Below are positions 17,073 through 26,720 of a stretch of DNA of 64,000 nucleotides, piece by piece. The stretch lies in NCBI GenBank assembly GCA_934486455.1, contig CAKSPR010000002.1, forward strand, positions 1 through 64,000. The letters run 5' to 3'. The position numbers were made by a program, and so were the translations under genes. Numbering within the stretch: the first letter of the stretch is position 1; each line of letters opens with the position of its first letter. Under the pieces are notes generated by a model. That model ran no database searches and was not told the DNA's origin. It saw nothing but the letters and a program-made list of their open reading frames with translations. Source of the stretch: an uncultured Eubacteriales bacterium. GTDB taxonomy: Bacteria > Bacillota > Clostridia > Oscillospirales > Acutalibacteraceae.

Positions 17073-17969
17073 ATGGAAAACAAGTTTATCCTTACATGCG
17101 AATCGACGGTGGATTTGCCATACGAATACATTTGCAAAAGAAATATTCCGGTTCTTTTTTATACATATACGGTAGACGGAAAAGAATATGAGGACGATAT
17201 GGGGAAGGATCCGTCTTCCCTTGATAATTTTTACAAGCTGCTGGACGAGGGACATCTTCCCTCCACATCCCAGATAAATGTTTTCAAATACGAAAACTTT
17301 TTTGAATCTGTTATCGAAAAATACGACGGCGAGATTTTGCATATCGCCTTCGGCTCGGGAATGACCCCCTCGGTAAACAATGCCTACGACGCCGCAAAAA
17401 AGATTATGGAAAAGCATCCCGGCAGGGTGATAAGGGTGGTCGATTCCCTCGGCAGCTGCACGGGATACGGTCTTCTTGTGGACGACGCGGCCGACCTGCG
17501 TGACGAAGGAGAAACCGCCGAAGCGGTGGAAAAATGGGCTCTTTCGGTGAGAAACACCATCCATCATCAGTTCTTTGCCACCGATCTGAAGCTGTTCAGA
17601 AGAGGCGGGCGCGTTTCCGGTCCTGCGGCGGCGGTGGCCACCGTGCTGAACATCTGCCCTATAATGCACCTTAACAGCGAGGGCAGAATTATAGCCTACG
17701 GAAAGGTCAGAGGCAAGAAAAACTCCATTATTAAAACGGTCGACGAAGTCGAAAAGAACATAAAGGACGGAAGAAATTACAACGGTAAGATGTTTGTTTC
17801 CCACTCCCATTGTCCCGACCTTGCAAAGGCCACCATCGAGGAGTTGGAAAAGCGCTTTTCCAACCTAAAGGGAAAGATAGTCATGGGCAATATCGGAACG
17901 ACCATTGCTTCCCACACCGGCGTCGGAACGGTTGCCGTATTTTTCTACGGCTGTGAGCGGCAAAAATAG
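17073..17969 (+). CDS. DegV family fatty-acid-binding protein
   Basis: 298-residue DegV protein. Members bind a fatty acid between two domains and, as FakB, present it to the FakA kinase for phosphorylation. Visible motifs are the N-terminal CESTVDLP, STSQINVF, the Gly/Ser segment IAFGSGMT, VVDSLGSCTGYG and the C-terminal NIGTTIASHTGVGTVAVFF. The start is the ATG at 17073 (AAAGGTG site); a TTG 33 bases upstream is not supported. Monocistronic between a promoter and a terminator. No FakA partner is present in the window, so a role in exogenous fatty-acid use is family-based. Confidence 0.93.
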   Translation: MENKFILTCESTVDLPYEYICKRNIPVLFYTYTVDGKEYEDDMGKDPSSLDNFYKLLDEGHLPSTSQINVFKYENFFESVIEKYDGEILHIAFGSGMTPSVNNAYDAAKKIMEKHPGRVIRVVDSLGSCTGYGLLVDDAADLRDEGETAEAVEKWALSVRNTIHHQFFATDLKLFRRGGRVSGPAAAVATVLNICPIMHLNSEGRIIAYGKVRGKKNSIIKTVDEVEKNIKDGRNYNGKMFVSHSHCPDLAKATIEELEKRFSNLKGKIVMGNIGTTIASHTGVGTVAVFFYGCERQK

Positions 17970-18023
17970 GACGGCCGAAAAAAGTACGGCCGCCGTCAGC
18001 AGTTTAACCCGCATATAAATCAA

Positions 18024-18065
18024 AATGTCGGCTTTTCATCTTTCGGTGAGAAACCGACTTTTTTG
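18024..18065 (+). terminator. Terminator after DegV
   Basis: Imperfect inverted repeat (GTCGGCTTTTC with GAGAAACCGAC) followed by TTTTTT. Confidence 0.7.
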
Positions 18066-18078
18066 TTACAATTTATTC

Positions 18079-18107
18079 TTGCTTATTTAATGTAAATGTG
18101 ATATGAT
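18079..18107 (+). promoter_or_regulatory. Promoter of the nifS-thiI operon
   Basis: TTGCTT, 17-base spacer and TATGAT on the + strand, leaving a leader of about 140 bases before the cysteine desulfurase start. Confidence 0.6.
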
Positions 18108-18253
18108 TTAATGTAATTTAAGCGACATTGAAAAACGACATGAAAGTGTTGTGCAAAACGGGGAAAAGGTTGCTGACCGAAAGTTTTTCCCGTTCCGCAG
18201 AAAGGCGTCGAAACGGCGCGGCACAACAAAAAGCAAGGAGAAGCACACGGCAA

Positions 18254-19390
18254 ATGACGATAGCATATCTTGACGACAGCGCCACCACAAGGGTGAGCGA
18301 AAAGGCGGCCTTAAAGGCGGCCGAAATGATGACAAAAAATTTCGGAAATCCTTCGTCGGTCTATTCTCTCGGCCTTGATGCCGAAATGGAGGTTAAAAAG
18401 GCAAGAAGGTCGATTGCAGAAAGGCTCGGGTGTGGCGAAAAGGAAATCTTCTTTACCTCCTGCGGCACGGAGGCGAACAATCTTGCCCTTTTCGGAGCGG
18501 CCGACGCACTTAAAAAGACGGGTAAAAAAATCATAACGACGGCCATAGAGCATCCTTCGGTTTTAAACGCCGCAAAGGAGCTTGAAAAACGGGGCTTTGA
18601 GGTGGTTTTTCTGCCTGTTTACGGCGACGGAAAAATAAGACTCCGCGACCTCGAAGGGGAGCTTGACGAGTCGGTCATTCTTGTGTCGATTATGCTTGTA
18701 AACAACGAAACCGGCGCCGTTCAGCCGGTGAAGGAGGCCGCAGGTCTCACAAAACGCCTTTGCAAAAATGCCCTTTTCCATTGCGACATGGTGCAGGGCT
18801 TCGGAAAGACCGGCGACACGGTCGGGGAGCTCGGCGTCGATCTGCTTTCGGTAAGCGGACACAAAATTCACGCTCCGAAAGGTGTGGGCGCCCTTTATGT
18901 CAGAAACGGAATTAAGATAAACAGTATACTTTTCGGCGGAGGACAGGAAAAGGGTCTGCGCTCGGGAACCGAAAATGTCCCGGCGATTGCCGCCTTCGGA
19001 GTTGCAGCGGAGGAAATTCCCGACGAAAAGGAAGCCCTTGAAAGGGCGGCAAAATTAAACGAAACCGTTAGATCGCTTCTGCTGTCAATTGACGGCGTTA
19101 AAATCAATTCTCCCGAGGACGCATTGCCTTACATAATCAATCTGTCCTTGCCGGGAGTTCCGTCGGAGGTCATGATACACTTTCTGGAGGGAGAGGGAAT
19201 GTTTGTTTCCGGCGGAAGCGCCTGCTCAAAGGGCAGACGCAGTCATGTTCTTACAGCTCAAGGCCTTCCCCCCGAAATTATCGACAGCGCAATAAGGGTC
19301 AGCTTTTCTCCCGACACCCCCGACCGGCACGTGAAAATGTTTGCGGAGAATGTGAAAAATGCCGCAAGACTTTTAAGAAGGAAGAAATAA
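18254..19390 (+). CDS. Cysteine desulfurase (NifS/IscS family)
   Basis: 378-residue PLP enzyme that takes sulfur from cysteine as a persulfide. It begins with the typical IAYLDDSATTRV. The PLP lysine is K204 in SGHKIHAPKG, and the mobile-loop catalytic cysteine is C324 in SGGSACSKGRRS. The ATG at 18254 matches the family start, although AAGGAG lies about 13 bases upstream, longer than ideal. It overlaps thiI by one base (TAATG), the same pairing as Bacillus nifZ-thiI, which suggests it is the dedicated sulfur donor for tRNA thiolation rather than general cluster assembly. Confidence 0.95.
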   Translation: MTIAYLDDSATTRVSEKAALKAAEMMTKNFGNPSSVYSLGLDAEMEVKKARRSIAERLGCGEKEIFFTSCGTEANNLALFGAADALKKTGKKIITTAIEHPSVLNAAKELEKRGFEVVFLPVYGDGKIRLRDLEGELDESVILVSIMLVNNETGAVQPVKEAAGLTKRLCKNALFHCDMVQGFGKTGDTVGELGVDLLSVSGHKIHAPKGVGALYVRNGIKINSILFGGGQEKGLRSGTENVPAIAAFGVAAEEIPDEKEALERAAKLNETVRSLLLSIDGVKINSPEDALPYIINLSLPGVPSEVMIHFLEGEGMFVSGGSACSKGRRSHVLTAQGLPPEIIDSAIRVSFSPDTPDRHVKMFAENVKNAARLLRRKK

Positions 19391-20556
19391 TGAAGGAAAT
19401 TATACTTATAAAAAACGGCGAGCTTGCCCTTAAAGGTCAGAACCGCCGCAGATTTGAAGAAATTCTCATAAAAAATATACGCCGCAGGATAAAGCCTCTG
19501 GGAGAAGCGGGTATCCGCTCAGCCCAGTCGACCGTATATATCGAGCCTGCCGACGGCTCCTTTGACATGGACGAGGCGCAAAGACGCATAGGCAAGATTT
19601 TCGGCATTGCCGCTTTTACGAGGGCGGCGGTGGCCGAAAAGGACATGGAATGCATAAAAAAGACGGCGGCGGAATATCTTGCCGACCGACTTACCGAGGC
19701 CAAGACCTTTAAGGTTGAGGCCAAGCGTGCCGACAAGACCTTCCCCTTTAAAAGCCCCGAGATTGCAAGGGAGCTGGGCGGTTTTCTGCTGTCGAGATTT
19801 CGTCATCTCAAGGTCGATGTGCATAACCCCGACATCACCGTTACGGTGGAAATAAGGGAAAACGGCGCCTATGTCCACGGAGACCAGATAAAGGGAGCGG
19901 GCGGAATGCCGGTGGGAACGGGCGGAAGAGCCGTCATACTCATTTCGGGCGGTATCGATTCCCCCGTGGCGGCCTATACAATGGCCAAAAGGGGAATTGA
20001 GCTTGTGGGCGTTCACTTTGCAAGCCCCCCTTATACCGGCCCCCGTGCCGAGCAGAAGGTCAGGGATCTTCTGACCGTTGTTTCGCAGTACAGCGGAAGA
20101 ATCCCCTTCTTTATAGTTCCCTTCACCGAAATTCAGCTTGAAATAGACGAAAAATGCCCCGAGGAGCTTTTCACGGTCATTATGAGGCGGTTTATGATGA
20201 AGATCGCCCAGATAATCGCAGAAAAAGAGAACTGCAAGGCGCTCATAACCGGAGAAAGCGTCGGTCAGGTGGCAAGCCAGACCATGGACGCCATCTGCTG
20301 TACCGACAAGGTTTGTGAAATACCGGTTTTCCGACCCCTCATCGGAAACGACAAGGACGAGATTATCGCCGTTTCAAGAAAGATAGGTGCTTTCGAAACC
20401 TCGATCTTGCCGTTTGAGGATTGCTGTACGGTATTTACCCCAAAGCACCCGAGAACCAAGCCCCGTATTGACATGGTTGAAAAGGCCGAGCAGGCTCTTG
20501 ACACCGACGGACTTATAAAACGCGCCGTGGACGGCGTAAGGCTTGAAATTATATAG
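19390..20556 (+). CDS. thiI: tRNA 4-thiouridine synthetase ThiI
   Basis: 388-residue enzyme thiolating U8 of tRNA. It has an N-terminal ferredoxin-like and THUMP region (about 1-165) and a PP-loop ATPase domain with SGGIDSPVAA at about residue 180. FEDCCTVFTPKHP supplies a conserved cysteine region. There is no C-terminal rhodanese domain, as in Bacillus-type ThiI, which receives sulfur directly from the partner desulfurase. The start codon overlaps the stop of the desulfurase gene. Confidence 0.95.
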   Translation: MKEIILIKNGELALKGQNRRRFEEILIKNIRRRIKPLGEAGIRSAQSTVYIEPADGSFDMDEAQRRIGKIFGIAAFTRAAVAEKDMECIKKTAAEYLADRLTEAKTFKVEAKRADKTFPFKSPEIARELGGFLLSRFRHLKVDVHNPDITVTVEIRENGAYVHGDQIKGAGGMPVGTGGRAVILISGGIDSPVAAYTMAKRGIELVGVHFASPPYTGPRAEQKVRDLLTVVSQYSGRIPFFIVPFTEIQLEIDEKCPEELFTVIMRRFMMKIAQIIAEKENCKALITGESVGQVASQTMDAICCTDKVCEIPVFRPLIGNDKDEIIAVSRKIGAFETSILPFEDCCTVFTPKHPRTKPRIDMVEKAEQALDTDGLIKRAVDGVRLEII

Positions 20557-20731
20557 CGGACGACGGCGCGAAAAAGCTCGAACGGCAAGACGGCTTAAAA
20601 AGACGAAAGTCCGAAAGGGCGGTAAGGGTTAAACGCTCTGCCCCTTAAAGCAGCCGAGAGAGCCTGAATATAAAGATAAACTTAAATCATAAGACGGCTT
20701 GATTTTCATTATATAAAGGTGATTTGATTTT

Positions 20732-23233
20732 ATGAATTGCGAAATAATAACCGTCGGTTCGGAAATAACCACGGGTGACATAACCAACACAAACGCTGCA
20801 TTTTTGTCCGAGGAGCTGACCAATCTCGGTATTGAGGTCAATTATCAGACCGCGGTGGACGACAACGCAGGCCGCATAATCGAGGCGCTCAGAGCGGCGG
20901 TTTCGAGAAGCCACATTATCATTTTCACCGGCGGACTCGGCCCCACCGCCGACGACATAACCAAGGAAACGGTTTTTAGGGCCGTGGGACTCGAGCTTTC
21001 GGAAAATGAGAAATCCCTTGAAAGAATAAAGAGGTATTTTGCCGCCAAGGGCGAGCAAATGCCCGCGGCAAACATAAAACAGGCCATGTTCCCGAAAAAC
21101 GCAAGGATTTTCGAAAACGGCTGCGGAACGGCCGACGGATGCGCCGTAAGATCCGGCACCCAGTGTCTTGTACTTCTCCCCGGCCCGCCGAGAGAGCTCA
21201 GACCCATGTTTGCTCAGGTGGCGGAATATCTTACCGATTTTCTCGACCTTAAATCGGTTGTGAAAAATCTCAAGGTATTCGGCCCGGGGGAATCGGGCAT
21301 AACCGAGGCTATATCCGATATAATCGAAAGAAAACTCCCCACCGTTGCAACATACATTGAGGCGGGCGGCGATGTGAGAATAAAAATAACCGCCTCGGGC
21401 AAAGATGAAAATGAGCTTAACGCCCTTTGCGACAAAACGGCGGGAGAGATTGAGGATAGGCTCAAAAGCGCCGTATACAGCGACAGGGGACTTGATCTTC
21501 AAAGCGTTGTTGTGGAAAATCTCAGGGTCAGAAACCTTAAAATTGCCACGGCAGAAAGCTGTACGGCGGGACTTCTTTCCAAGATGCTCACCGATGTGTC
21601 GGGTTCGTCGCAGGTTTTTGAATATGGTATATCGGCCTATGCAAACCGCATTAAAAACGAAAAATTAGGGGTCAGCGACGACCTGCTTTGCAGGGTGGGA
21701 GCGGTCAGCCCCGAGGTGGCCGAGGCCATGGCAAAGGGTGCAAAAACCGAGGGCAGAGCCGACATCGGAATAGGAATAACCGGCCTCGCGGGACCCGACG
21801 GCGGAACAGATAAAAAGCCTGTCGGACTGGTTTTTGTGTCACTTTTCGACGGAAAGGATTTCTACACAAAGCAGCTTAACATTCCTTCTTCAAAGGGCAG
21901 AGAGGAAATAAGGCTGAGAAGCGCAATGGAAGCGCTTAATATGGTAAGGCTTTATATATTTAAGGACGCCGATTTTCTTTCGACGAAAAAGGCGTATAAC
22001 GACCCCTCCCGCGATGTCTTTTCGGGAGCGGTAAAGCCCTTTGTTTCCCGACAAAATCAAGGCGGAGGAGCGGCGGGAGTAACCGCTTTCGGCGGAGTCA
22101 ACCCCTCCGACCGAGCATTTTCAAAGGAAAACATTTTTAAGGATATGCAGGAAAAGAGTGAGCAGAAGGGAAAGGAGCAAAACAGCCGAATGGCCGCAAA
22201 AAACACCTCAAAATCAGGCACGGCAAAAGCCGCGCAGGGCAAAAAACGCAAGAAAAAATCAGCGGCCGACAAGGTGAGAAAGGTCATCCTTGTGCTGTGC
22301 GTCATAATTTTTGCCGCGTCAGCCACATACATCGGCGATTATGTTTATCAGAGCATTAAAAACCGCAATGAGGTCGACCGTATAAACAGTCTTTTCAGCC
22401 AAAACGGATTGCTTGACAAAAACGGCATCAACACCTCTTTTTACGAGCTTTTAAACGAAAATCCCGAAACGGTGGGATGGCTCAATGTCCCCAACACTCA
22501 GACCCACAACCCCGTTGTAAAGACCACCGACAACGATAAATATCTTACCACAAATTTCGAAGGGGAAAGCAGCAGATACGGCGCCATTTTCGCCGATATG
22601 AACAACACCTTTGCCAAGGGTCCCCTGCTTAGCACCAATACCATTCTTTACGGTCACCACATGCGGGACGGTCAGATGATGGGCGAGCTTAAAAAATACC
22701 GTGAGCTTGATTTTTACAAGGAAAACCCCGTTGTTGAATTTACCACAATCTATTCTCCCAAGGTGACCCGCTGGAAGGTGTTCTCGGTTTTTGTTATAAA
22801 CGCCGATCCTTCGGATGACAACGGAAATGTTTTTAACTATATGAAAAATGAGTTTTCCACCCAAAGCGAATTTAACGAGTTTTTGCAAAACTGCTATCAG
22901 CGGTCGATCATAACGACTCCGGTGCAGGATGTAACCGAAAGCGACAAGACTCTCACCCTTTCAACCTGTATTTACGACTTTAACAACGCCCGACTTGTCG
23001 TCGTGGCGAGAATGGTAAGGGACGGGGAATCGGAAGGCGTGGATACCTCATCCGCCGTATACAATCCCGATCCCGTTTATCCCCAGGCCTATCGCGACCG
23101 CTACGGCGCGGGCCGCACAACGGTTGAACTGGCAGTAAAGCCCTCCGCCCTTTATAAGGCATATGAAAAGGGGGCAGCCCTTCTTGATAACAGGCATATG
23201 CCTGCCCATTTAAAGAAAAGCCTTGTCTTTTAA
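20732..23233 (+). CDS. CinA-sortase B fusion protein
   Basis: 833-residue protein joining two unrelated families. Residues 1 to about 410 are full-length CinA: the MoCF-like domain (CEIITVGSEITTGD, FTGGLGPTADD, LLPGPPRE) plus the CinA C-terminal domain (ATAESCTAG, TGLAGPDGGT). A polar linker (about 412-510) leads to a basic patch, one membrane segment at about 516-535, and a class B sortase. Its catalytic His is about H642 (YGHH), Cys about C746 (LSTC) and Arg about R754. N-in/C-out topology puts CinA in the cytoplasm and the sortase outside. An internal ATG near 22144 could yield sortase alone, but no strong site precedes it. No sorting-signal substrate is seen nearby. Confidence 0.9.
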   Translation: MNCEIITVGSEITTGDITNTNAAFLSEELTNLGIEVNYQTAVDDNAGRIIEALRAAVSRSHIIIFTGGLGPTADDITKETVFRAVGLELSENEKSLERIKRYFAAKGEQMPAANIKQAMFPKNARIFENGCGTADGCAVRSGTQCLVLLPGPPRELRPMFAQVAEYLTDFLDLKSVVKNLKVFGPGESGITEAISDIIERKLPTVATYIEAGGDVRIKITASGKDENELNALCDKTAGEIEDRLKSAVYSDRGLDLQSVVVENLRVRNLKIATAESCTAGLLSKMLTDVSGSSQVFEYGISAYANRIKNEKLGVSDDLLCRVGAVSPEVAEAMAKGAKTEGRADIGIGITGLAGPDGGTDKKPVGLVFVSLFDGKDFYTKQLNIPSSKGREEIRLRSAMEALNMVRLYIFKDADFLSTKKAYNDPSRDVFSGAVKPFVSRQNQGGGAAGVTAFGGVNPSDRAFSKENIFKDMQEKSEQKGKEQNSRMAAKNTSKSGTAKAAQGKKRKKKSAADKVRKVILVLCVIIFAASATYIGDYVYQSIKNRNEVDRINSLFSQNGLLDKNGINTSFYELLNENPETVGWLNVPNTQTHNPVVKTTDNDKYLTTNFEGESSRYGAIFADMNNTFAKGPLLSTNTILYGHHMRDGQMMGELKKYRELDFYKENPVVEFTTIYSPKVTRWKVFSVFVINADPSDDNGNVFNYMKNEFSTQSEFNEFLQNCYQRSIITTPVQDVTESDKTLTLSTCIYDFNNARLVVVARMVRDGESEGVDTSSAVYNPDPVYPQAYRDRYGAGRTTVELAVKPSALYKAYEKGAALLDNRHMPAHLKKSLVF

Positions 23234-23289
23234 ACCGGGCCGGCTCTGAAGGGCCGTAAATATCATATTACCTTTTAGGAAGTGTTTTT

Positions 23290-23772
23290 ATGTCAATCGA
23301 AAGGGTAGAAAAGCATCTCGAAAGCTTCGGGCTTTCCGACCGCATCAGACAATTTCCCGTTTCAAGCGCTACGGTTGAGCTTGCCGCGGCGGCGCTCGGC
23401 GTCCCTCCTGAGGTTATCGCCAAAACAATTGCCGTTTCGGACAAGAGCGGGGAGGACTGTATTTTAATAGTAACGGCCGGAGACAACAAGCTTTGCAGTA
23501 AAAAATTCAAACAGCAGTTTGGATTCAAGCCGAAAATGCTGAAATTCGACGAGGTCGAGCAAAAGACCGGCCACCCCGTGGGCGGGGTGAGCCCCTTCGG
23601 AGCGAAAGAGGGGGCGGAGGTTTATCTTGACATTTCTTTAAACAGATTTGAAAAGGTTTATCCTGCGGCAGGTACGGCTAATACGGCGGTCGAGATCTCC
23701 CTCGATGAGCTTAAAAGGGTCATCGGTCGGGATGAATTTATAGATGTATGCAAGGGGGCAGAGGAAAAATGA
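23290..23772 (+). CDS. YbaK/EbsC family aminoacyl-tRNA deacylase
   Basis: 160-residue YbaK-type editing domain, which removes mischarged amino acids (typically Cys or Ala from tRNA-Pro). Characteristic stretches are FPVSSATVELAAAALG, AKTIAVSD, the lysine-bearing GDNKLCSKKF, and GHPVGGVSPFG. Ribosome site TAGGAAG. Its stop overlaps the next gene (ATGA), so the two form an operon. Exact tRNA specificity cannot be read from the sequence. Confidence 0.92.
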   Translation: MSIERVEKHLESFGLSDRIRQFPVSSATVELAAAALGVPPEVIAKTIAVSDKSGEDCILIVTAGDNKLCSKKFKQQFGFKPKMLKFDEVEQKTGHPVGGVSPFGAKEGAEVYLDISLNRFEKVYPAAGTANTAVEISLDELKRVIGRDEFIDVCKGAEEK

Positions 23773-24530
23773 GTATAGGCGTAATAACCGGAGCCTCATC
23801 GGGAATGGGGCGCTGCTTTGCCAAGGAGTTGGACAAAAAGGGACTGGACGAGCTGTGGCTTATTGCAAGGCGGGAGGGAAGACTTCTTGAGCTTAAAGAT
23901 GAGCTTAAAACCCCCGTAAGAATTATGCCTCTTGACCTTTTAAACAGGGACAGCTTTGACGAATATTCTAAACAGCTTTTCCTTGATAAGCCCGAGGTCT
24001 CTTATCTTGTCAACTGCGCGGGCTTCGGGAAAATGGGAAGCGTCGCCGAGGTGGGGATAGACGCCACCTGCGACATGATCGACCTTAACGCCAAGGCTCT
24101 TGCAGTTATGACCCAGTTGACCGTTCCCTTCATGAGCAAGGGAGGGCACATAATCGAGCTTTGTTCTTCCTCTGCTTTTTATCCGCTGCCCTATTTCGAC
24201 TGCTATGCCTCAACCAAGGCCTTTGTTCAGCATTACAGCTATGCCTTGGCTCTCGAGCTTAAACCCAAGAAAATTTCGGTTACCCAGGTAAGTCCCGGGT
24301 GGGTGGCGACAGAGTTTTTCGACCACACCGACGAGGAAAACGCCAAGCACGCCCCTAAAAAATACAAGCCGCTTTATACCGCCAAGGATGTTGTCAAAAG
24401 GGCGGTGGCCGATGCCGATAAGGGGAAAAAGTTCTCGGTTTTCGGCGGCTTTGTCAAGTTCCACCGCTTTGCCGCAAGATTTTTCCCAAGGTGGTTTATG
24501 AACGCTCAGTGGAGAGCGCGGCTTAAATAG
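23769..24530 (+). CDS. Short-chain dehydrogenase/reductase
   Basis: 253-residue classical SDR with the cofactor motif TGASSGMG at the N terminus, NCAGFG, and the catalytic Ser-Tyr-Lys set in the SSSAFYPLPYFDCYASTK region. The substrate is unknown; the group resembles DltE-like and uncharacterised Firmicute SDRs. ATG at 23769 overlaps the preceding stop codon, so translation is coupled. The 240-base gap after it contains a weak GC-rich inverted repeat and the next gene's promoter. Confidence 0.92.
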   Translation: MSIGVITGASSGMGRCFAKELDKKGLDELWLIARREGRLLELKDELKTPVRIMPLDLLNRDSFDEYSKQLFLDKPEVSYLVNCAGFGKMGSVAEVGIDATCDMIDLNAKALAVMTQLTVPFMSKGGHIIELCSSSAFYPLPYFDCYASTKAFVQHYSYALALELKPKKISVTQVSPGWVATEFFDHTDEENAKHAPKKYKPLYTAKDVVKRAVADADKGKKFSVFGGFVKFHRFAARFFPRWFMNAQWRARLK

Positions 24531-24705
24531 CCGAAAAATTTGAATGATTTGACCGACGCGTCTGCCGAGCCGCGGCGATTGTGCAGCCGTGAAGCAGCCT
24601 TGCGGCGTTTAACCGCCTTATCAAAGAATTTGTCGGCGGGTCGGTCGGCAGCCCCTTTCAGCGATGCCGTTAAGCCGTAATTACATTAAACTTTTGGTTT
24701 TGCCC

Positions 24706-24734
24706 TTGACCTTAACGGAAAACTGCTATATAAT
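24706..24734 (+). promoter_or_regulatory. Strong promoter of the sugar kinase operon
   Basis: TTGACC, 17-base spacer, TATAAT; transcription would start near 24741, about 30 bases before the kinase ATG, which has a TTTGGAGG site. Confidence 0.88.
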
Positions 24735-24770
24735 CAAATGGATATATCTTCTTGATTTGGAGGAATTACA

Positions 24771-25724
24771 ATGAAAAAAGTACTTTGTATCGGCTCGGTT
24801 ACGACCGATGTTATCATCAAACCGGTTGACGCTCTGCCCACTCCCGGTGAGCTTCAGTTTATCGACAGCTCATCTATGTTTGTCGGCGGATGCGCTTCAA
24901 ACGCTTCCATCGACCTTGCAAAGCTGGGCGTACCCGTATCTCTTTGCGTAAAGCTCGGAAAGGATCTTTTCGGCCACTTTGTTTACGATACCTGCAAGGA
25001 GGCGGGCGTTGATGTGAGAGGCTGCGTTATGGACGAAAGCGTTCAGACCACCACCTCTATCGTTTGCGTCAACTCCGACGGGGAGAGAAGCTTTCTTTAC
25101 AACGGCGGCTCCACCTCGGCCATGACCGATAAGGATATTTCCGACGAGCTTATCGCCGACGCCGACATTGTTTTCCTCGCCGGCGCATTGCTGACCCACG
25201 GCCTTGACGGCGAGCCTGCAGCAAAGATGTTTGCAAAGGCTCAGAGCATGGGTAAATTTACCGTTATGGATACCGCATGGGATCCTACCGGTCGCTGGAT
25301 GAAGGGCGTTGAGGCGGCTCTGCCTCACCTCGATCTCTTTATGCCCAGCATCGAAGAGGCTCAGAAAATTGCCGGAAAAGAAGACTTCGACGACATTGCC
25401 GATGTGTTCTTTGCCAAGGGCGTTAAAAATGTCATCATAAAGGCCGGCAAAAAGGGCGCATACATCCGCGAGGGCGGAAAGAAGGGCTATTTTGCTCCCA
25501 CCTATCTCTCAATAAAGCCCACCGACACTACAGGTGCGGGAGATTCCTTCTGTGCGGGCTTCCTTGCGGGACTTGCTCAGGATTTCGATTTTGAAAAATC
25601 CGCAAAGCTGGGCAACGCGGTCGGAACCCACTGCGTTATGGAGCTCGGCGCTTCCACAGGCATTAAGCCTCTTGCCGAAATTTATAAATTTATGGAGGAG
25701 CATACCGACGAGGTTGCCCTTTAA
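24771..25724 (+). CDS. PfkB family carbohydrate kinase
   Basis: 317-residue ribokinase-fold sugar kinase. The family signatures GGCASNASIDLAKLG near the N terminus and DTTGAGDSFCAGF with catalytic base D258 near the C terminus are intact. The substrate cannot be read from the motifs. It starts the transcript and is followed 17 bases later by a D-lyxose isomerase-like gene, so a ketose such as D-xylulose, or a related sugar, is a reasonable guess. No transporter is linked. Confidence 0.93.
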   Translation: MKKVLCIGSVTTDVIIKPVDALPTPGELQFIDSSSMFVGGCASNASIDLAKLGVPVSLCVKLGKDLFGHFVYDTCKEAGVDVRGCVMDESVQTTTSIVCVNSDGERSFLYNGGSTSAMTDKDISDELIADADIVFLAGALLTHGLDGEPAAKMFAKAQSMGKFTVMDTAWDPTGRWMKGVEAALPHLDLFMPSIEEAQKIAGKEDFDDIADVFFAKGVKNVIIKAGKKGAYIREGGKKGYFAPTYLSIKPTDTTGAGDSFCAGFLAGLAQDFDFEKSAKLGNAVGTHCVMELGASTGIKPLAEIYKFMEEHTDEVAL

Positions 25725-25741
25725 TCAAAGGAGATTTTAAA

Positions 25742-26491
25742 ATGAAACGATCCGAAATCAACAAAATCATAAAAGATGCCATCGCCTTCCTCGACGAGCA
25801 TAAATTCCTGCTTCCTCCCTTTGCATACTTCACCCCCGAGGAATGGAAGGAAAAAAATCACGAATATGATGAAATCCGAAACAATGTTCTCGGTTGGGAC
25901 ATCACGGATTTCGGCTCGGGCGATTTCCGCAGCTGCGGTCTTTTCCTTTTCACTCTCCGCAACGGCAACGCGCACAATCCCGACGACAAAAAGGTCTATG
26001 CCGAAAAAATCATGATCGTTGAAGAAAATCAGGTCACTCCCTACCACTATCACTGGTACAAGCAGGAGGACATTATCAACCGCGGCGGCGGAAACCTTAT
26101 GATCAAGGTGTACGGAGCCGACGAAAACGATGAGCTTTCTGAGGAGGATGTTGAAATTCAGGTCGACGGCAGACATTATACCGTTCCTGCCGGTACCGTT
26201 GTCCGTCTTACCCCCGGTATGAGTCTCACCAACACCAAAAAGCTTTATCATTCCTTCTGGGGTGAGGAAGGCCACGGAAAGGTGCTTGTGGGGGAGGTCA
26301 GCCAGTGCAACGACGACTCCAAGGACAACCGCTTTTATGAGCCGGTCGACACCGAGCCTTACAAGGGCGCCATTAAGGATGCAGACACCTCATCTGCCCG
26401 CTTTTATGCCAAGGTCGGCCGATTCCCCGAGGTGGAAGAGGACGAGGCTCCTCTCTATCTTCTCGGAAACGAGTATCCGAAGGCAAAATAA
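25742..26491 (+). CDS. D-lyxose ketol-isomerase-like cupin
   Basis: 249-residue cupin resembling D-lyxose isomerases, which interconvert D-lyxose and D-xylulose (and D-mannose and D-fructose). The metal site is visible in TPYHYHWYKQEDI (two His and a Glu), with a later His in KLYHSFWGEE. Slightly longer than the commonest forms, with a charged C-terminal tail. Ribosome site AAAGGAG. Co-transcribed with the PfkB kinase and closed by a terminator, making a two-step isomerise-and-phosphorylate unit. Confidence 0.85.
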   Translation: MKRSEINKIIKDAIAFLDEHKFLLPPFAYFTPEEWKEKNHEYDEIRNNVLGWDITDFGSGDFRSCGLFLFTLRNGNAHNPDDKKVYAEKIMIVEENQVTPYHYHWYKQEDIINRGGGNLMIKVYGADENDELSEEDVEIQVDGRHYTVPAGTVVRLTPGMSLTNTKKLYHSFWGEEGHGKVLVGEVSQCNDDSKDNRFYEPVDTEPYKGAIKDADTSSARFYAKVGRFPEVEEDEAPLYLLGNEYPKAK

Positions 26492-26519
26492 TCGGCTTGA
26501 CGGCCTGATTATTCTTAAA

Positions 26520-26556
26520 AAACCCGCTGCGTCAAAAAAACGCAGCGGGTTTTTAT
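26520..26556. terminator. Terminator between convergent genes
   Basis: Perfect inverted repeat ACCCGCTGCGT/ACGCAGCGGGT around an A-rich loop, then TTTTTAT on the + side and TTTTTTAAG on the - side. It can serve both the isomerase gene and the converging lipid-kinase gene. Confidence 0.85.
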
Positions 26557-26720
26557 GTCTGTTAACGGTCGGTTTTTTTGGCCGTTATGTTCTGTTTATA
26601 AGCCATATCCGTCGGCGGCATCCTGTACAAAAGACCTTTAAAAGTCTTAATAAAAACGCCCCGGTTATGATTTGCCGTATAAAGGGTAACGAGCCTTAAA
26701 CGACCCGTGAAAACAGGCGG

